Below, piece by piece: positions 54,793 through 64,000 of a stretch of 64,000 nt of DNA. A program made the position numbers and the translations under genes. The DNA comes from Streptomyces sp. NBC_01260. Its GTDB lineage: Bacteria > Actinomycetota > Actinomycetes > Streptomycetales > Streptomycetaceae. The notes under the pieces were generated by a model. The model was not told where the DNA came from and did not search any database. It saw nothing but the letters and a program-made list of their open reading frames with translations. The DNA lies in the NCBI RefSeq assembly GCF_036226405.1, contig NZ_CP108464.1, positions 620,001-684,000 of the forward strand, in the 5' to 3' direction. Each line of letters starts with the position of its first letter. The first letter of the stretch is position 1.

Positions 54793-57000
54793 TCAGTCGT
54801 GGAAGGTCTCGCCCCGCTCCGCCTTCGAGACGAGCAGCGCGGGCGGCAGGAAGCGGTCGCCGTACCGCTCGGCGAGTTCCCGGGCGCGGGCCACGAAGCC
54901 GGGCAGGCCGCCCTCGTACCCGTTGATGTACTGGAGCACGCCGCCGGTCCACGGCGGGAAGCCGATGCCCATGATGGAGCCGATGTTGGCGTCGGCGACG
55001 GTGATCAGCACGTTCTCCTCCAGGCAGCGGACGCTGTCCAGGGCCTCGGAGAAGAGCATCCGCTCCTGCATGTCGGTGAACGAGATGTCCGTGTCCGGTT
55101 TCGGGACGTGCCCGCCCGGGGCACGACCACCGGAGCGCCCGAAGTGCTCGCGCAGACCGGGCCAGAGGCGGGTGCGCTGGCCGTTCTCGTCGTAGTCGTA
55201 GAAGCCCGCGCCACCGCTGCGTCCCGGGCGTCCGAACTCGTCGACCATCCGGTCGATGACCGAGTCCGACGGGTGACCGGCCCAGCTGCCGCCCGCCTCC
55301 TCGACGGCCCGCCTGGTCTCGTCGCGGATCTTGCGGGGCAGGGTGAGCGTCAGCTCGTCCATCAGGGAGAGCACCTTGGCCGGGTATCCGGCCTGGGCGG
55401 CGGCCTGCTCGACGGAGGCGGGCTCGACGCCCTCGCCGACCATCGCGACGCCCTCGTTGATGAACTGGCCGATGACGCGTGAGGTGAAGAAGCCGCGTGA
55501 GTCGTTGACGACGATCGGCGTCTTCTTGATCCGGCGGACCAGGTCGAAGGCGCGGGCCAGGGCCTCGTCGCCGGTCTTCTCGCCCTTGATGATCTCGACG
55601 AGCGGCATCTTGTCGACGGGCGAGAAGAAGTGCAGCCCGATGAAGTCGGCGGGGCGCGCGACCCCTTCGGCCAGGGCCGTGATGGGCAGGGTGGAGGTGT
55701 TGGAGCAGAGCAGCGCGTCGGGCTCGATGACGTCCTGGATCTCCTGGAACACCTTGTGCTTGAGCGCGGTGTCCTCGAAGACGGCCTCGATGACGGCGTC
55801 GCAGCCGGCGAGGTCGGCCGGGTCGCCGGTCGGGGTGATGAGGGCGAGCAGCTCATCGCGCTTCGCCTCGGTCGTACGGCCCCGGGAGAGCGCCTTGTCG
55901 AGCAGCTTCTCGCTGTACGCCTTCCCCTTGGCGGCGGCCTCCGCGGAGACGTCCTTGAGGACGACCTCGATACCGGCGCGGGCGCAGGAGTAGGCGATGC
56001 CCGCGCCCATCATCCCGGCGCCGAGGACGGCGACCCTGCGGACCTGGCGCTCCTCGATGCCCTTGGGGCGGCTGGCACCGGAGTTGACGGCCTGGAGGTC
56101 GAAGAAGAACGCCTGGATCATGTTCTTCGAGACCTGGCCGGTGACCAGCTCGGTGAAGTAGCGGGCCTCGATGGTGAGCGCGGTCTCGAAGTCGACCTGC
56201 GAGCCCTCGACCGCGGCGGCCAGGATGTTGCGCGGCGCGGGCATCGGGGCCCCGGCCAGCTGCTTCTTCAGGTTGGCCGGGAAGGCGGGCAGGTTGGCGG
56301 CGAACTTGGGGTTCGACGGGGTGCCGCCGGGGATGCGGTAGCCCTTGACGTCCCAGGGCTGCCGCGACTCGGGGTTGGCCTCGATGAAGGCGCGGGCCTT
56401 GTCGAGCATCTCCTCGGGCGTCGCGGCGATTTCGTGGACCAGGCCGTTCTCCAGGGCGCGCCGCGGGGTGTACTGGGTGCCCTGGAGCAGCACCTTCAGC
56501 AGCGCGTCGGCGATGCCCATGAGGCGTACGGTGCGGGTGACTCCGCCGCCCGCGGGCAGCAGGCCGAGGGTGACCTCGGGCAGGCCGATCCGGGAGCCGG
56601 GCGTGTCGAGGGCGACGCGGTGGTGGGAGGCGAGCGCGATCTCGTAACCCCCGCCGAGGGCGGCTCCGTTGATGGCGGCGACGACCGGCTTGCCGAGGGT
56701 CTCGATGCGGCGCAGCGAGTCCTTGATCGCGGTGCCGGTGTCGAAGGCGGCCTGGGCGTTCTCGGGGCCGACCTTGATCATGTCCTTGAGGTCGCCGCCC
56801 GCGAAGAAGGTCTTCTTGGCGGAGGTGTAGATGATGCCGCGGATGGAGTCCTTCTCGGCCTCGGCGCGGTCGGCGACGGCCGCGATGGAGTCCTTGAAGG
56901 CCTGGTTCATCGTGTTGGCGGACTGGTTGGGGTCGTCGAGTACGAGGGTGACGACGCCGGTCTCGTCCTGTTCCCAGCGGATGGTCGTGCTCTCGGTCAT
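54793..57000 (-). CDS. fadB: 3-hydroxyacyl-CoA dehydrogenase/enoyl-CoA hydratase fusion (FadB/FadJ type)
   Basis: Multifunctional beta-oxidation enzyme of 735 residues. Residues 1-200 are a crotonase domain (FFAGGDLKDMI and INGAALGGGYEIALAS for the oxyanion hole); the NAD-binding Rossmann motif VAVLGAGMMGAGIAYSCA is near residue 325; the 3HCDH block SNTSTLPITALAEG and LHFFSPVDKMPLVEII follows. It is the last gene of the leftward acyl-CoA operon, 38 nt downstream of the thiolase start-proximal partner. It hydrates and oxidises acyl-CoA for thiolysis by the adjacent thiolase. Confidence 0.94.
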   Translation of the reverse strand: MTESTTIRWEQDETGVVTLVLDDPNQSANTMNQAFKDSIAAVADRAEAEKDSIRGIIYTSAKKTFFAGGDLKDMIKVGPENAQAAFDTGTAIKDSLRRIETLGKPVVAAINGAALGGGYEIALASHHRVALDTPGSRIGLPEVTLGLLPAGGGVTRTVRLMGIADALLKVLLQGTQYTPRRALENGLVHEIAATPEEMLDKARAFIEANPESRQPWDVKGYRIPGGTPSNPKFAANLPAFPANLKKQLAGAPMPAPRNILAAAVEGSQVDFETALTIEARYFTELVTGQVSKNMIQAFFFDLQAVNSGASRPKGIEERQVRRVAVLGAGMMGAGIAYSCARAGIEVVLKDVSAEAAAKGKAYSEKLLDKALSRGRTTEAKRDELLALITPTGDPADLAGCDAVIEAVFEDTALKHKVFQEIQDVIEPDALLCSNTSTLPITALAEGVARPADFIGLHFFSPVDKMPLVEIIKGEKTGDEALARAFDLVRRIKKTPIVVNDSRGFFTSRVIGQFINEGVAMVGEGVEPASVEQAAAQAGYPAKVLSLMDELTLTLPRKIRDETRRAVEEAGGSWAGHPSDSVIDRMVDEFGRPGRSGGAGFYDYDENGQRTRLWPGLREHFGRSGGRAPGGHVPKPDTDISFTDMQERMLFSEALDSVRCLEENVLITVADANIGSIMGIGFPPWTGGVLQYINGYEGGLPGFVARARELAERYGDRFLPPALLVSKAERGETFHD

Positions 57001-57038
57001 TCTCTTCTTCTCCGTAAGCAGGGGGTTGCCGGGGACGG

Positions 57039-58253
57039 TCAGAGGCGCTCGACGACGGTGGCGACGCCCATGCCGCCGCCGACGCAGAGGGTGGCGAGGC
57101 CGTAGCGCTTGTCCCGGCGCTCCAGCTCGTCGATGAGCGTGCCGAGGATCATCGCGCCGGTGGCGCCGAGGGGGTGGCCGAGCGCGATGGCACCACCGTT
57201 GACATTGATCTTGTCGAGGGGCAGCCCCATGTCCCTGGCGAAGCGCAGGACGACGCCGGCGAAGGCCTCGTTGATCTCGACGAGGTCGATGTCGTCGATG
57301 GTGAGCCCGGCCTTGGCGAGCGCCTTGCGGGTGGCGGGCGCGGGGCCGGTGAGCATGATGGTGGGCTCGGAGCCGGAGACCGCGGCGGAGACGATCCGGG
57401 CGCGCGGCGTGAGGCCGTACCGCTCCCCGATCTCCTTCGAGCCGATCGCGACCAGGGCCGCTCCGTCGACGATGCCGGAGGAGTTGCCCGCGTGGTGGAC
57501 GTGATCGATCTTCTCCACCCAGTGGTACTTCTGGAGTGCCACCGCGTCGAAGCCGCCCATCTCGCCGATGGCCGCGAACGACGGCTTGAGCGCGGCGAGG
57601 GAGTCGGCCGTGGTGCCGGGCCGCATGTGCTCGTCGTGGTCGAGGACGACGAGGCCGTTGCGGTCCTTGACGGGGACGACGGAGCGCGCGAAGCGGTTGT
57701 CCTTCCACGCCTCGGCGGCCCGCTCCTGCGAGAGCGCGGCGAACTCGTCGACGTCGCGGCGCGAGAAGCCCTCGATCGTCGCGATGAGGTCGGCGCCGAC
57801 GCCCTGCGGCGCGAAGCCCGTCTCGTAGTTGGTCATCGGGTCCATCGCCCAGGCGCCGCCGTCCGAGCCCATCGGCACCCGGGACATCGACTCGACGCCA
57901 CCCGCGAGGATGAGGTCCTCCCAGCCCGAACGGATCTTGGCGGCGGCCAGGTTGACGGCTTCCAGCCCCGAGGCACAGAAGCGGTTCTCCTGGACGCCCG
58001 CGACGGTGTCCGGGAGGCCGGCCGCGATGGCGGCGATCCGGGCGATGTCGGAGCCCTGGTCGCCGAGCGGGCTGACCACGCCGAGGACGATGTCGTCGAT
58101 GGCCGCCGGGTCCAGGCCCGGGAAGCGGCTGCGGATCTCATGGATCAGGCCGACGACGAGGTCGATCGGCTTGGTGCCGTGCAGGGCCCCATTGGCCTTG
58201 CCGCGGCCGCGCGGGGTGCGGATCGCGTCGTAGACGAACGCTTCGGTACTCAA
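57039..58253 (-). CDS. fadA: Acetyl-CoA acyltransferase (thiolase)
   Basis: 404 residues from the TTG at 58253 with AAAGG 8 nt upstream. Catalytic Cys in [13 protein letters not shown] near residue 90, the C-terminal His in [15 protein letters not shown] near residue 350, and Cys in [10 protein letters not shown]. Cleaves 3-ketoacyl-CoA; forms the FadA partner of the FadB-type enzyme downstream. Confidence 0.94.
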   Translation of the reverse strand: MSTEAFVYDAIRTPRGRGKANGALHGTKPIDLVVGLIHEIRSRFPGLDPAAIDDIVLGVVSPLGDQGSDIARIAAIAAGLPDTVAGVQENRFCASGLEAVNLAAAKIRSGWEDLILAGGVESMSRVPMGSDGGAWAMDPMTNYETGFAPQGVGADLIATIEGFSRRDVDEFAALSQERAAEAWKDNRFARSVVPVKDRNGLVVLDHDEHMRPGTTADSLAALKPSFAAIGEMGGFDAVALQKYHWVEKIDHVHHAGNSSGIVDGAALVAIGSKEIGERYGLTPRARIVSAAVSGSEPTIMLTGPAPATRKALAKAGLTIDDIDLVEINEAFAGVVLRFARDMGLPLDKINVNGGAIALGHPLGATGAMILGTLIDELERRDKRYGLATLCVGGGMGVATVVERL

Positions 58254-58323
58254 GACAGCTGCCTTTCGAGGGTGGTGGCGCAACAGGGGGTGTGGCACGG
58301 CGGGGGGTGGTGGCCTGCGGGGG

Positions 58324-59466
58324 TCAGCCGAGCAGCGAGCGGCCGATGATCTCCTTCATGATCTCGGTCGTACCGCCGTAGATGGTCTGGATGCGGCCGT
58401 CGGTGAACGCCTTGGCCACCCGGTACTCCGTCATGTAGCCGTAGCCGCCGTGTAGTTGGAGGCAGCGGTCGGCCACGCGCTTTTGCAGTTCGGTGGCCCA
58501 CCACTTGGCCATCGAGGCGTGCACGGCATCGAGCGTCCCCTCCGAGTGGTCGACGATGCACCGGTCGAGGAAGGTACGGGTGACGGCGCACTCGGTGGCC
58601 ATCTCGGCGATCTCGAAGCGGATGTGCTGGAGCTTGGAGAGCGGCCGCCCGAAGGCCTCGCGCTCCTTGACGTACTCGGTGGTGATCTCCACCAGGTACT
58701 CGGCGCCGGCGATCCCGGCGACGGCGATGCCCATCCGCTCCTGGGCCAGGTTGGTCATCAGGTGGATGAAGGCGCCGTCCAGCTCACCGAGGAGGTTCTC
58801 CTTGGGCACCCGGACGTCGTTGAAGAACAGTTCGGCGGTGTCCTGGGACTTCTGGCCGATCTTGTCGAGGTTGCGGCCCCGTTCGAAGCCCGCCGCACCC
58901 CGCTCGACGACTATGAGCGAGAGTCCCTTCGCGCCGCCGTCCGGGGTGGTCTTCGCCACGACGACGACGAGGTCGGCGAGGATGCCGTTGGAGATGAACG
59001 TCTTGGAGCCGTTGAGCAGCCAGTGGTCGCCCTTGTCCTCGGCCGTGGTGCGGATGCCCTGGAGGTCGGAGCCGGCACCGGGTTCGGTCATCGCGATGGC
59101 GGTGATGATCTCGCCGCTGCAGAAGCCGGGCAGCCAGCGCCGCTTCTGCTCGTCGGTGCCCAGACCGGTGAGATAGGGGCCGATGATGTCGTTGTGCAGG
59201 CCGAGCGCGAGCCCCGCGGCGCCCGCCCGGGTGAACTCCTCGGCGAGGACGGCGCTGTAGCGGAAGTCGGCGTTGCCGCCGCCCCCGTACTCCTCGGGCA
59301 CCGCGAGGCCGAGAAGCCCCTGCCGTCCGGCCGCGAGCCAGGCCTCGCGCGAGACGATGCCGTCCTTCTCCCACTGCTCGTAGTGCGGGACGACCTCCTT
59401 GGCCAGGAAGGTGCGGACGGCCTCGCGGAACGCGTCGTGCTCTTCGTTGAAGATCTGCCGCTGCAT
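58324..59466 (-). CDS. Acyl-CoA dehydrogenase
   Basis: FAD enzyme of 380 residues introducing the alpha-beta double bond. Signatures [18 protein letters not shown] and the C-terminal [35 protein letters not shown], whose Glu-bearing loop is near the family catalytic-base region. ATG shares one base with the CoA-transferase stop (TGATG). Chain-length preference unknown. Confidence 0.93.
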   Translation of the reverse strand: MQRQIFNEEHDAFREAVRTFLAKEVVPHYEQWEKDGIVSREAWLAAGRQGLLGLAVPEEYGGGGNADFRYSAVLAEEFTRAGAAGLALGLHNDIIGPYLTGLGTDEQKRRWLPGFCSGEIITAIAMTEPGAGSDLQGIRTTAEDKGDHWLLNGSKTFISNGILADLVVVVAKTTPDGGAKGLSLIVVERGAAGFERGRNLDKIGQKSQDTAELFFNDVRVPKENLLGELDGAFIHLMTNLAQERMGIAVAGIAGAEYLVEITTEYVKEREAFGRPLSKLQHIRFEIAEMATECAVTRTFLDRCIVDHSEGTLDAVHASMAKWWATELQKRVADRCLQLHGGYGYMTEYRVAKAFTDGRIQTIYGGTTEIMKEIIGRSLLG

Positions 59467-60626
59467 CAGTCGGTGGTGTCCTTCCGGGTGGTCCGCAGGC
59501 CCGGTACGTCCCAGTCGGCGGCGACGGCGTCGGTGTCCGCGCCCGGCTGCGCCGGGCCGCTGTGCACCGAGGAGGGCGTGGCCGAGAACCGGGGCGCGGG
59601 CGCGGGCTGGGTGAGTCCGCCGTGTTCGACGAACGTGGCGCGGGCGGCGAGGTGCGGGTGGTGCGGGGCCTCGCGGAGCGAGAGCACGGGCGCCACGCAG
59701 GCGTCCGAGCCGGCGAAGACCTCGGCCCACTGGGCGCGGGTGCGGGTGCGGAACCGGGCGGCGACGACCGCGCGCAGCTCGTCCCAGCGGGAGATGTCGC
59801 CGCGGTCGGGGGCCGTCTCCCCGATGCCGAGGAGCCCGGTGAACTCGGCGTAGAACCGCTGCTCCAGCGGGCCGACCGCCATGTACTCGCCGTCGGCGGT
59901 CTCGTACGAGCCGTAGAACGGGCAGCCGCCGTCCAGGAGGTTGGAGCCACGCCGGTCCTGCCAGCTGCCGGCCGCCAGCATCCCGTGGATCATCATGGCG
60001 AGATGGGCGGCGCCGTCGACGATCGCCGCGTCCACGACCTGGCCGGAGCCGCCGGGCGTACGGGCGTGCTGGAGGGCGGCAAGGACGCCGACGACGAGGT
60101 AGAGCGAGCCGCCCGCGTAGTCGCCGAGCAGATTGGCCGGGACGGTGGGCGGCTCGTCCGGCTTCCCGATCATGGAGAGGGTGCCGGTGAGGGCGATGTA
60201 GGCGATGTCGTGCCCGGCCCGTTCGGCGAGCGGCCCGTCCTGGCCCCAGCCGGTCATCCGCCCGTACACCAGGAGCGGGTTGCGGGCCAGACAGGCGTCG
60301 GGGCCGACCCCCAGGCGCTCGGCGGTGCCCGGCCGGTATCCCTCGATCAGGATGTCGGCACGCTCGGCCAGCTCCAGGACCGTTTCCGGGCCGTGCTCGG
60401 CCTTGAGGTCGACGAGGACGGAGCGCTTGTTGCGGTTGGTGAGATCGCGGGCCGGGTCGATGCCGAGCCCGGCGCCGCCGGGCCGGTCGACCCGCACCAC
60501 GTCGGCGCCCAGATCGGCCAGGAGCATCGCGGCGAACGGGCCGGGGCCGATGCCCGCCAGTTCGACCACCCGTACGCCGGCGAGCGGGCCCCGCGGGCCC
60601 TGCGCGCCGTTCCCTGTTGCTGCCAT
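59466..60626 (-). CDS. CaiB/BaiF family CoA transferase, alpha-methylacyl-CoA racemase type
   Basis: 386 residues. Family III CoA-transferase fold; GHDIAYIALTG carries the His and NLLGDYAGG the Asp of the racemase catalytic pair, with GGCPFYGSYETADGEYMAVG as the downstream Glu-bearing block. Probably epimerises 2-methyl-branched acyl-CoA before oxidation by the next gene. Start ATG at 60626 with GGGGG upstream. First gene of the acyl-CoA operon. Confidence 0.9.
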   Translation of the reverse strand: MAATGNGAQGPRGPLAGVRVVELAGIGPGPFAAMLLADLGADVVRVDRPGGAGLGIDPARDLTNRNKRSVLVDLKAEHGPETVLELAERADILIEGYRPGTAERLGVGPDACLARNPLLVYGRMTGWGQDGPLAERAGHDIAYIALTGTLSMIGKPDEPPTVPANLLGDYAGGSLYLVVGVLAALQHARTPGGSGQVVDAAIVDGAAHLAMMIHGMLAAGSWQDRRGSNLLDGGCPFYGSYETADGEYMAVGPLEQRFYAEFTGLLGIGETAPDRGDISRWDELRAVVAARFRTRTRAQWAEVFAGSDACVAPVLSLREAPHHPHLAARATFVEHGGLTQPAPAPRFSATPSSVHSGPAQPGADTDAVAADWDVPGLRTTRKDTTD

Positions 60627-60830
60627 CGAGCCCCCAGCGGTATGACACAACCGATGTAACACCGATGATGCTAAGAACGTACGGCGCTCCGCACAACCCT
60701 TTCGGCCGAGCAAGCGCTTAGTTCTTTTCCCGCCGATCCTCCCCCACGAAGCCCTCCCGGGCACACACCGCCACGTCCCCTCCGCTAACCTCTGCCTGCC
60801 ACATCGGCGCCGGCCCCTGCGGAGGCACTC

Positions 60831-62021
60831 GTGAACAGGCAGAACGGGGCACAACGCCCCTATGACGTAGTCCTCTTCGGCGCCACCGGATTCGTGGGAG
60901 TCCTCACCGCCCAATACCTGGCGTCACACGCGCCGGACGGTTGCCGCTGGGCCCTGGCCGGGCGCAACCGCGCCAGACTGGAGCAACTGCGCAATCACCT
61001 CACCGCCGCCGATCCCCGCTGCGCGGACCTCCCGCTGCTGCATGCCGACGCGGACGACGCCGGATCACTGCGCGAGCTGGCCGAGTCCGCCCATGTGGTG
61101 GCCACGACGGTCGGCCCGTACGTCTGGTACGGCGAGCAGCTGGTCGCCGCCTGCGCCGAGGCCGGGACGGACTACGCGGACCTCTCCGGCGAGCCGGAGT
61201 TCGCCGACCGGATGTATCTGGAGCACGACGCCCGGGCACGCGAGACCGGCGCCCGGATCGTGCACGCGTGCGGCTTCGACTCAGTACCGCACGACCTCGG
61301 GGTGTACTTCACGGTCCAGCAGCTGCCCGAGGACGTGCCGCTGCGCATCGACGGATTCGTCCGCAGCAACGCGGCCTTCTCGGGCGGTACGTTCGCCTCC
61401 GCGCTCACGGCGATGGGCCGCGGCCCGCAGATGCTGCGCGCCGCGAAGGAGCGCCGGCTGCACGAGCCGCGTCTTGTCGGCCGCCGTGCCCGCGCCCCGC
61501 TCGGCGCACCGCGCTTCAGTGCGGAGACCGGCACCTGGGCGCTTCCGCTGCCCACGCTGGACGCGCGGATCGTGGAGCGCTCCGCCCGAGCGCTGCCCCG
61601 CTACGGCCCCGACTTCCGCTACCGGCACTACGCCTCGGTCAAGCACCTGCCGGTGGCGCTGGGCGGCACGGCGGCGCTGGGCGCGCTGATGGGCGCCGCG
61701 CAGCTGCCGGCCGCACGGGCGTGGCTGATGGAGCGGTACGAACCCGGCTCGGGCCCCGACGCCGAGCGAAGGCACCGCAGCTGGTTCACGGTCAGGTTCG
61801 TCGGCGAGGGCGGCGGCCGCCGGGTGTTCACCGAGGTGTCGGGCGGCGATCCGGGCTACGGCGAGACGGCCAAGATGCTCGCGGAGTCCGCGCTGTGTCT
61901 GGCGCTGGACGAACTGCCGACGGTGTCGGGACAGGTCACCACGGCGGTCGCGATGGGCGATGCGCTGGGGGGACGCCTGCGGGCGGCCGGGCTGGGCTTC
62001 CGAGTGGCGGCGGTCCGCTGA
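60831..62021 (+). CDS. Saccharopine-dehydrogenase-like reductase (trans-acting enoyl reductase type)
   Basis: 396 residues; GTG with GGAGG 6 nt upstream. N-terminal Rossmann FGATGFVGVLTAQYLA, TTVGPYVWYGEQLVAAC and YADLSGEPEFADRMY blocks and HACGFDSVPHDLG match the saccharopine-dehydrogenase-related reductases that include the mycobacterial trans-acting enoyl reductase. The C-terminal part is hydrophobic. Divergent from the acyl-CoA operon; substrate unknown. Confidence 0.88.
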   Translation: MNRQNGAQRPYDVVLFGATGFVGVLTAQYLASHAPDGCRWALAGRNRARLEQLRNHLTAADPRCADLPLLHADADDAGSLRELAESAHVVATTVGPYVWYGEQLVAACAEAGTDYADLSGEPEFADRMYLEHDARARETGARIVHACGFDSVPHDLGVYFTVQQLPEDVPLRIDGFVRSNAAFSGGTFASALTAMGRGPQMLRAAKERRLHEPRLVGRRARAPLGAPRFSAETGTWALPLPTLDARIVERSARALPRYGPDFRYRHYASVKHLPVALGGTAALGALMGAAQLPAARAWLMERYEPGSGPDAERRHRSWFTVRFVGEGGGRRVFTEVSGGDPGYGETAKMLAESALCLALDELPTVSGQVTTAVAMGDALGGRLRAAGLGFRVAAVR

Positions 62022-62072
62022 CCCCCTCCGGAAGATCCACGAGGCCGTCGGCGTGCAGAGCGTCGCCCCGGC

Positions 62073-62216
62073 CTAGAAGATCCACGAGGTCAGCGTGTAG
62101 AGCATCGCCCCGGCCCAGACGAATGCCACCGCACCCCCGATCAGCATGCCCGCCGCGACACGGCGCTGGGCAGGGCGAAGAGGTGCGGTTCGGGTGGGTG
62201 TGCGAGTTACGTTCAT
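62073..62216 (-). CDS. 47-aa single-pass membrane protein
   Basis: Begins MNVTRTPTRTAP with a basic N-terminus and has one hydrophobic helix (MLIGGAVAFVWAGAMLYTL) near the C-terminus, ending SWIF. ATG at 62216, weak ribosome site. Small size and positive N-terminus are typical of bacterial membrane micro-proteins. It follows the endonuclease V gene, with two perfect palindromes in the 79-bp gap. Confidence 0.6.
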   Translation of the reverse strand: MNVTRTPTRTAPLRPAQRRVAAGMLIGGAVAFVWAGAMLYTLTSWIF

Positions 62217-62227
62217 GTGTCCAGAGT

Positions 62228-62243
62228 GCCGATCATGATCGGC
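62228..62243. promoter_or_regulatory. Perfect 16-bp palindrome
   Basis: GCCGATCATGATCGGC, exact inverted repeat, 12 bp upstream of the 47-aa gene; operator or hairpin candidate. Confidence 0.55.
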
Positions 62244-62249
62244 GAACGC

Positions 62250-62263
62250 TATCCGTACGGATA
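62250..62263. promoter_or_regulatory. Perfect 14-bp palindrome
   Basis: TATCCGTACGGATA, exact inverted repeat 34 bp upstream of the 47-aa gene; its minus-strand end runs into TAGCGT, a possible -10 box for that gene. Confidence 0.55.
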
Positions 62264-62295
62264 CTCAGACGCCCTGGCCCCCGCCCGCACCGCTC

Positions 62296-62973
62296 TCAGC
62301 CGGTCGCCTCGCGCAGCGCCCGCCGGCAGAGCGCGTCCGCCCGGCGGGTGGTCTCGGGCTGGCGGAAGTCCCGGGCCAGCAACAGGGTGTGCGCACAGGC
62401 GTTGTCAAGGCCGGTGCGGTGGCCGACGGAGACGAAGACCGGTTTGGTGCCGTCCTGGGTACGCAGCGCCCGGCCCACCTCCTCGTCCCCGTCGAGCAGC
62501 GGCGAGCAGTCTCCGCGACACGGACCGGGCTGTTCGTACGAGAAGGTGAACGGGTTCTTCGCGACGCCGATGACCGGCAGCCCGGTGAGCACCCCCAGAT
62601 GGCTGGCGAGCCCGAAGCGGCGCGGGTGCGCCTGCCCGTATCCGTCACAGACGACGAGCCCCGGGCCGACCGACAGGGACTCCAGCGCGGCCAGCACGGT
62701 GGGGATCTCGCGGAAGGCCAGGAGTCCGGGGACGTAGGGGAAGGTGACCCGGCCGACGGCGGTGGACTCGGCCACCACCTCCAGGGTGGCCGCGTCGAGC
62801 ACGACGGCCGCCGCCACGACGACGTCGCGCTCGTCGTCGTAGGCGACGTCGACACCTGTCACCCGGCCGGTGCCGGGCGGCGGCCCGGGTTCGTCGAGCA
62901 CCACCCGGGCACGCAGCGAGTCCTGGACGGCTCGGGCACCGGCCTCGTCGGAGGGCATCTGAAAAGTTGTCAT
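62296..62973 (-). CDS. nfi: Endonuclease V (deoxyinosine repair)
   Basis: 225 residues from the ATG at 62973. Cleaves DNA near deoxyinosine in repair. TGVDVAYDDERDVV with the early catalytic Asp, VTFPYVPGLLAFREIP, GYGQAHPRRFGLASHLG and GVAKNPF blocks are characteristic. TAAGCT 10 nt before the ATG could be its -10 box with a very short leader. Confidence 0.9.
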   Translation of the reverse strand: MTTFQMPSDEAGARAVQDSLRARVVLDEPGPPPGTGRVTGVDVAYDDERDVVVAAAVVLDAATLEVVAESTAVGRVTFPYVPGLLAFREIPTVLAALESLSVGPGLVVCDGYGQAHPRRFGLASHLGVLTGLPVIGVAKNPFTFSYEQPGPCRGDCSPLLDGDEEVGRALRTQDGTKPVFVSVGHRTGLDNACAHTLLLARDFRQPETTRRADALCRRALREATG

Positions 62974-63075
62974 GGTGCCGGCCAGCTTAGGACGGCCGGC
63001 ACCTGAGGGGCGGCGTCGCGGGCGGGGCTCGCACCTCTGCCGGGCGGTCCCGGGTTCCGCCGCTGAGCCCTCCCG

Positions 63076-63081
63076 TAGCCT
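63076..63081 (+). promoter_or_regulatory. Putative -10 box of YciI-family gene
   Basis: TAGCCT (TANNNT) ends 7 nt before the ATG at 63089. A GGAG lies inside the spacer, so a leadered transcript is also possible. Confidence 0.4.
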
Positions 63082-63088
63082 GGAGATC

Positions 63089-63379
63089 ATGTTCGTACTC
63101 GAGCTCTCCTACACCGCCCCCCTCGACCGTGTCGACGCGCTGATGAAGGACCACGTCGGCTGGCTCGACGCGCAGTACGCGGCCGGGGTCTTCATCGCCT
63201 CCGGCCGCAAGAACCCGCGGGACGGCGGAGTGATTCTCGCCGTCGGGGACGACCGGGCCGCGATCGAGCGGCTCGCGGCGGGTGACCCCTTCGCCGTGTA
63301 CGGCGTCTGCGCGTACCGGATCACGGAGTTCATCGCGACCAAGACGTCGGACGCCCTCGCCCCCTACCGTCAGCAGTAG
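63089..63379 (+). CDS. YciI family protein
   Basis: 96-residue ferredoxin-like fold. The family His is in LMKDHVGWLDAQYAAG and the Asp in AAGDPFAVYGV; ASGRKNPRDGGVIL is also typical. YciI proteins are small dimeric putative lyases or dehalogenases of unclear role. Confidence 0.9.
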   Translation: MFVLELSYTAPLDRVDALMKDHVGWLDAQYAAGVFIASGRKNPRDGGVILAVGDDRAAIERLAAGDPFAVYGVCAYRITEFIATKTSDALAPYRQQ

Positions 63380-63392
63380 TCACCGCGCCCCG

Positions 63393-64000
63393 TCAGAGCC
63401 CGGTCAGCCGGGCCGCACGCCCCTGCTCGCCGGCGGCCCAGCAGCCGCCGTCAGCGGTGCAGTCGACCGTGTCGTAGGAGCCGCTGTCGACCGTCCGCCA
63501 GGTGCGCCCGCCGTCCGTGGTGAGATCCGTGCCGGCCGGGCCGACCGCGAGTGCGGCCGACCGGCTGTGCGGCAGCCATGCGACGCCCGAGCGGTAGGCG
63601 GCGGTCGCGGTGGCCGACCGGCGCCAGCCGCGGCCGCCGTTGTCCGTGACGGCCGAGGCGTGAGGCGATTCCTGGTCGGGGCGGTAGTCGCCGCCGACCG
63701 CGATCCCGTGGGTCCGGTCGCGGAAGGCCAGCGCGAAGACCCCGCGGGCGGGGTCACCGGCCGGGAGGGTCGATTCGGCCGCCCGCCAGGTCAGTCCGCG
63801 GTCCCCGGAGTGCAGGACGCGGGCGGTGGCCGCCCCGCCGGTCGCCAGCCAGACGTCCTTGGGACCCGAACTGACCAGGCACTGGCCACTGGCCGCGAAC
63901 CCCGCCTCACCCTCCTGGGCCCGGGGCATACCCGTACCGGGCAGCACGCTCCAGCTGCGGCCGCCGTCCGCGGTGGACAGGATGCGGAACCGGCCGTCCA
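63393..64000 (-). CDS. BNR/Asp-box repeat protein (5' end cut by window)
   Basis: The C-terminal ~200 residues are visible; the frame stays open to the window edge. Four Asp-box motifs are seen: STADGGRSW, HSGDRGLTW, VTDNGGRGW and TTDGGRTW, as in beta-propeller oxidoreductase, sialidase or photosystem-assembly-like proteins. GGCWAAGEQGRAARL ends the protein. Often secreted in Streptomyces; the signal region is outside the window. Function unknown. Confidence 0.75.
   Translation of the reverse strand, partial: DGRFRILSTADGGRSWSVLPGTGMPRAQEGEAGFAASGQCLVSSGPKDVWLATGGAATARVLHSGDRGLTWRAAESTLPAGDPARGVFALAFRDRTHGIAVGGDYRPDQESPHASAVTDNGGRGWRRSATATAAYRSGVAWLPHSRSAALAVGPAGTDLTTDGGRTWRTVDSGSYDTVDCTADGGCWAAGEQGRAARLTGL

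Noticed and set aside
60712..60719. AAGCGCTT palindrome upstream of the acyl-CoA operon as a TetR operator
   Set aside because: Only the 8-bp core is symmetric; the flanks do not extend the dyad, and such 8-mers are expected by chance.

Overview
The window is a high-GC actinobacterial chromosome segment, almost certainly Streptomyces. The signs are GC-rich third codon positions, GTG/TTG starts, ATGA/GTGA-coupled operons, and gene content resembling the hopanoid neighbourhood of Streptomyces coelicolor (recalled, not searched). No rRNA, tRNA, CRISPR array or complete mobile element was seen.

1-12.5 kb: a leftward hopanoid operon. Read from 12455 downward it carries hpnC, hpnD, a 40-codon ORF, hpnE, a polyprenyl diphosphate synthase, shc, hpnG, hpnH, ispG, dxs and hpnO (cut by the window edge). 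It therefore encodes its own MEP-pathway entry enzyme (Dxs), a late MEP enzyme (IspG), a prenyl elongase, the three-step squalene route, cyclisation, and side-chain adenosylation, phosphorolysis and amination. idi lies separately at 23.3 kb.

12.9-20 kb: two leftward units that probably make and export a surface phospho-glycan or phospholipid. The first is an ABC-2 exporter pair ending in a strong hairpin. The second is a five-gene coupled operon: DUF5941/CDP-alcohol phosphotransferase, cytidylyltransferase-like enzyme, glycerol-1-phosphate-dehydrogenase-like enzyme, second CDP-alcohol phosphotransferase and GT2 glycosyltransferase. galE follows divergently. This is the most interesting uncharacterised system in the window.

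21.3-31.4 kb: ordinary single genes (CDF metal exporter, GNAT, idi, anti-sigma-like ATPase, HdeD-like membrane protein, enoyl-CoA hydratase, a DJ-1 protein with a GlxA-type regulator, SCO6745-like protein, Tex). Several have TANNNT boxes 6-7 nt before the start codon and are candidate leaderless transcripts.

31.5-32.9 kb: degraded DNA with a frameshifted integrase remnant, an unknown small gene and about 750 bp without a convincing gene.

32.9-41.7 kb: a convergent regulon. A five-gene peptide/nickel-type ABC importer faces a CodA-like deaminase, a GntR/FCD regulator and an internally deleted amidohydrolase. The two arms meet at a 26-bp perfect terminator hairpin, and both outer promoters carry related GGTATACC/GGCATACC palindromes.

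41.8-54.8 kb: mixed accessory genes (ABC-F protein, D-amino-acid-oxidase-like flavoprotein, BCCT transporter, M14 peptidase, LacI, two divergent MpaB-family oxygenases, IS5-type transposase fragment, phosphotransferase, TetR, macro-domain protein behind an acyl-CoA-ligase remnant, MerR).

54.8-60.6 kb: a leftward acyl-CoA degradation operon (CaiB/racemase, acyl-CoA dehydrogenase, thiolase, FadB-type multifunctional enzyme). 60.8-64 kb: saccharopine-dehydrogenase-like reductase, a 47-aa membrane protein with two perfect palindromes upstream, endonuclease V, YciI protein, and a partial BNR/Asp-box protein running off the right edge.
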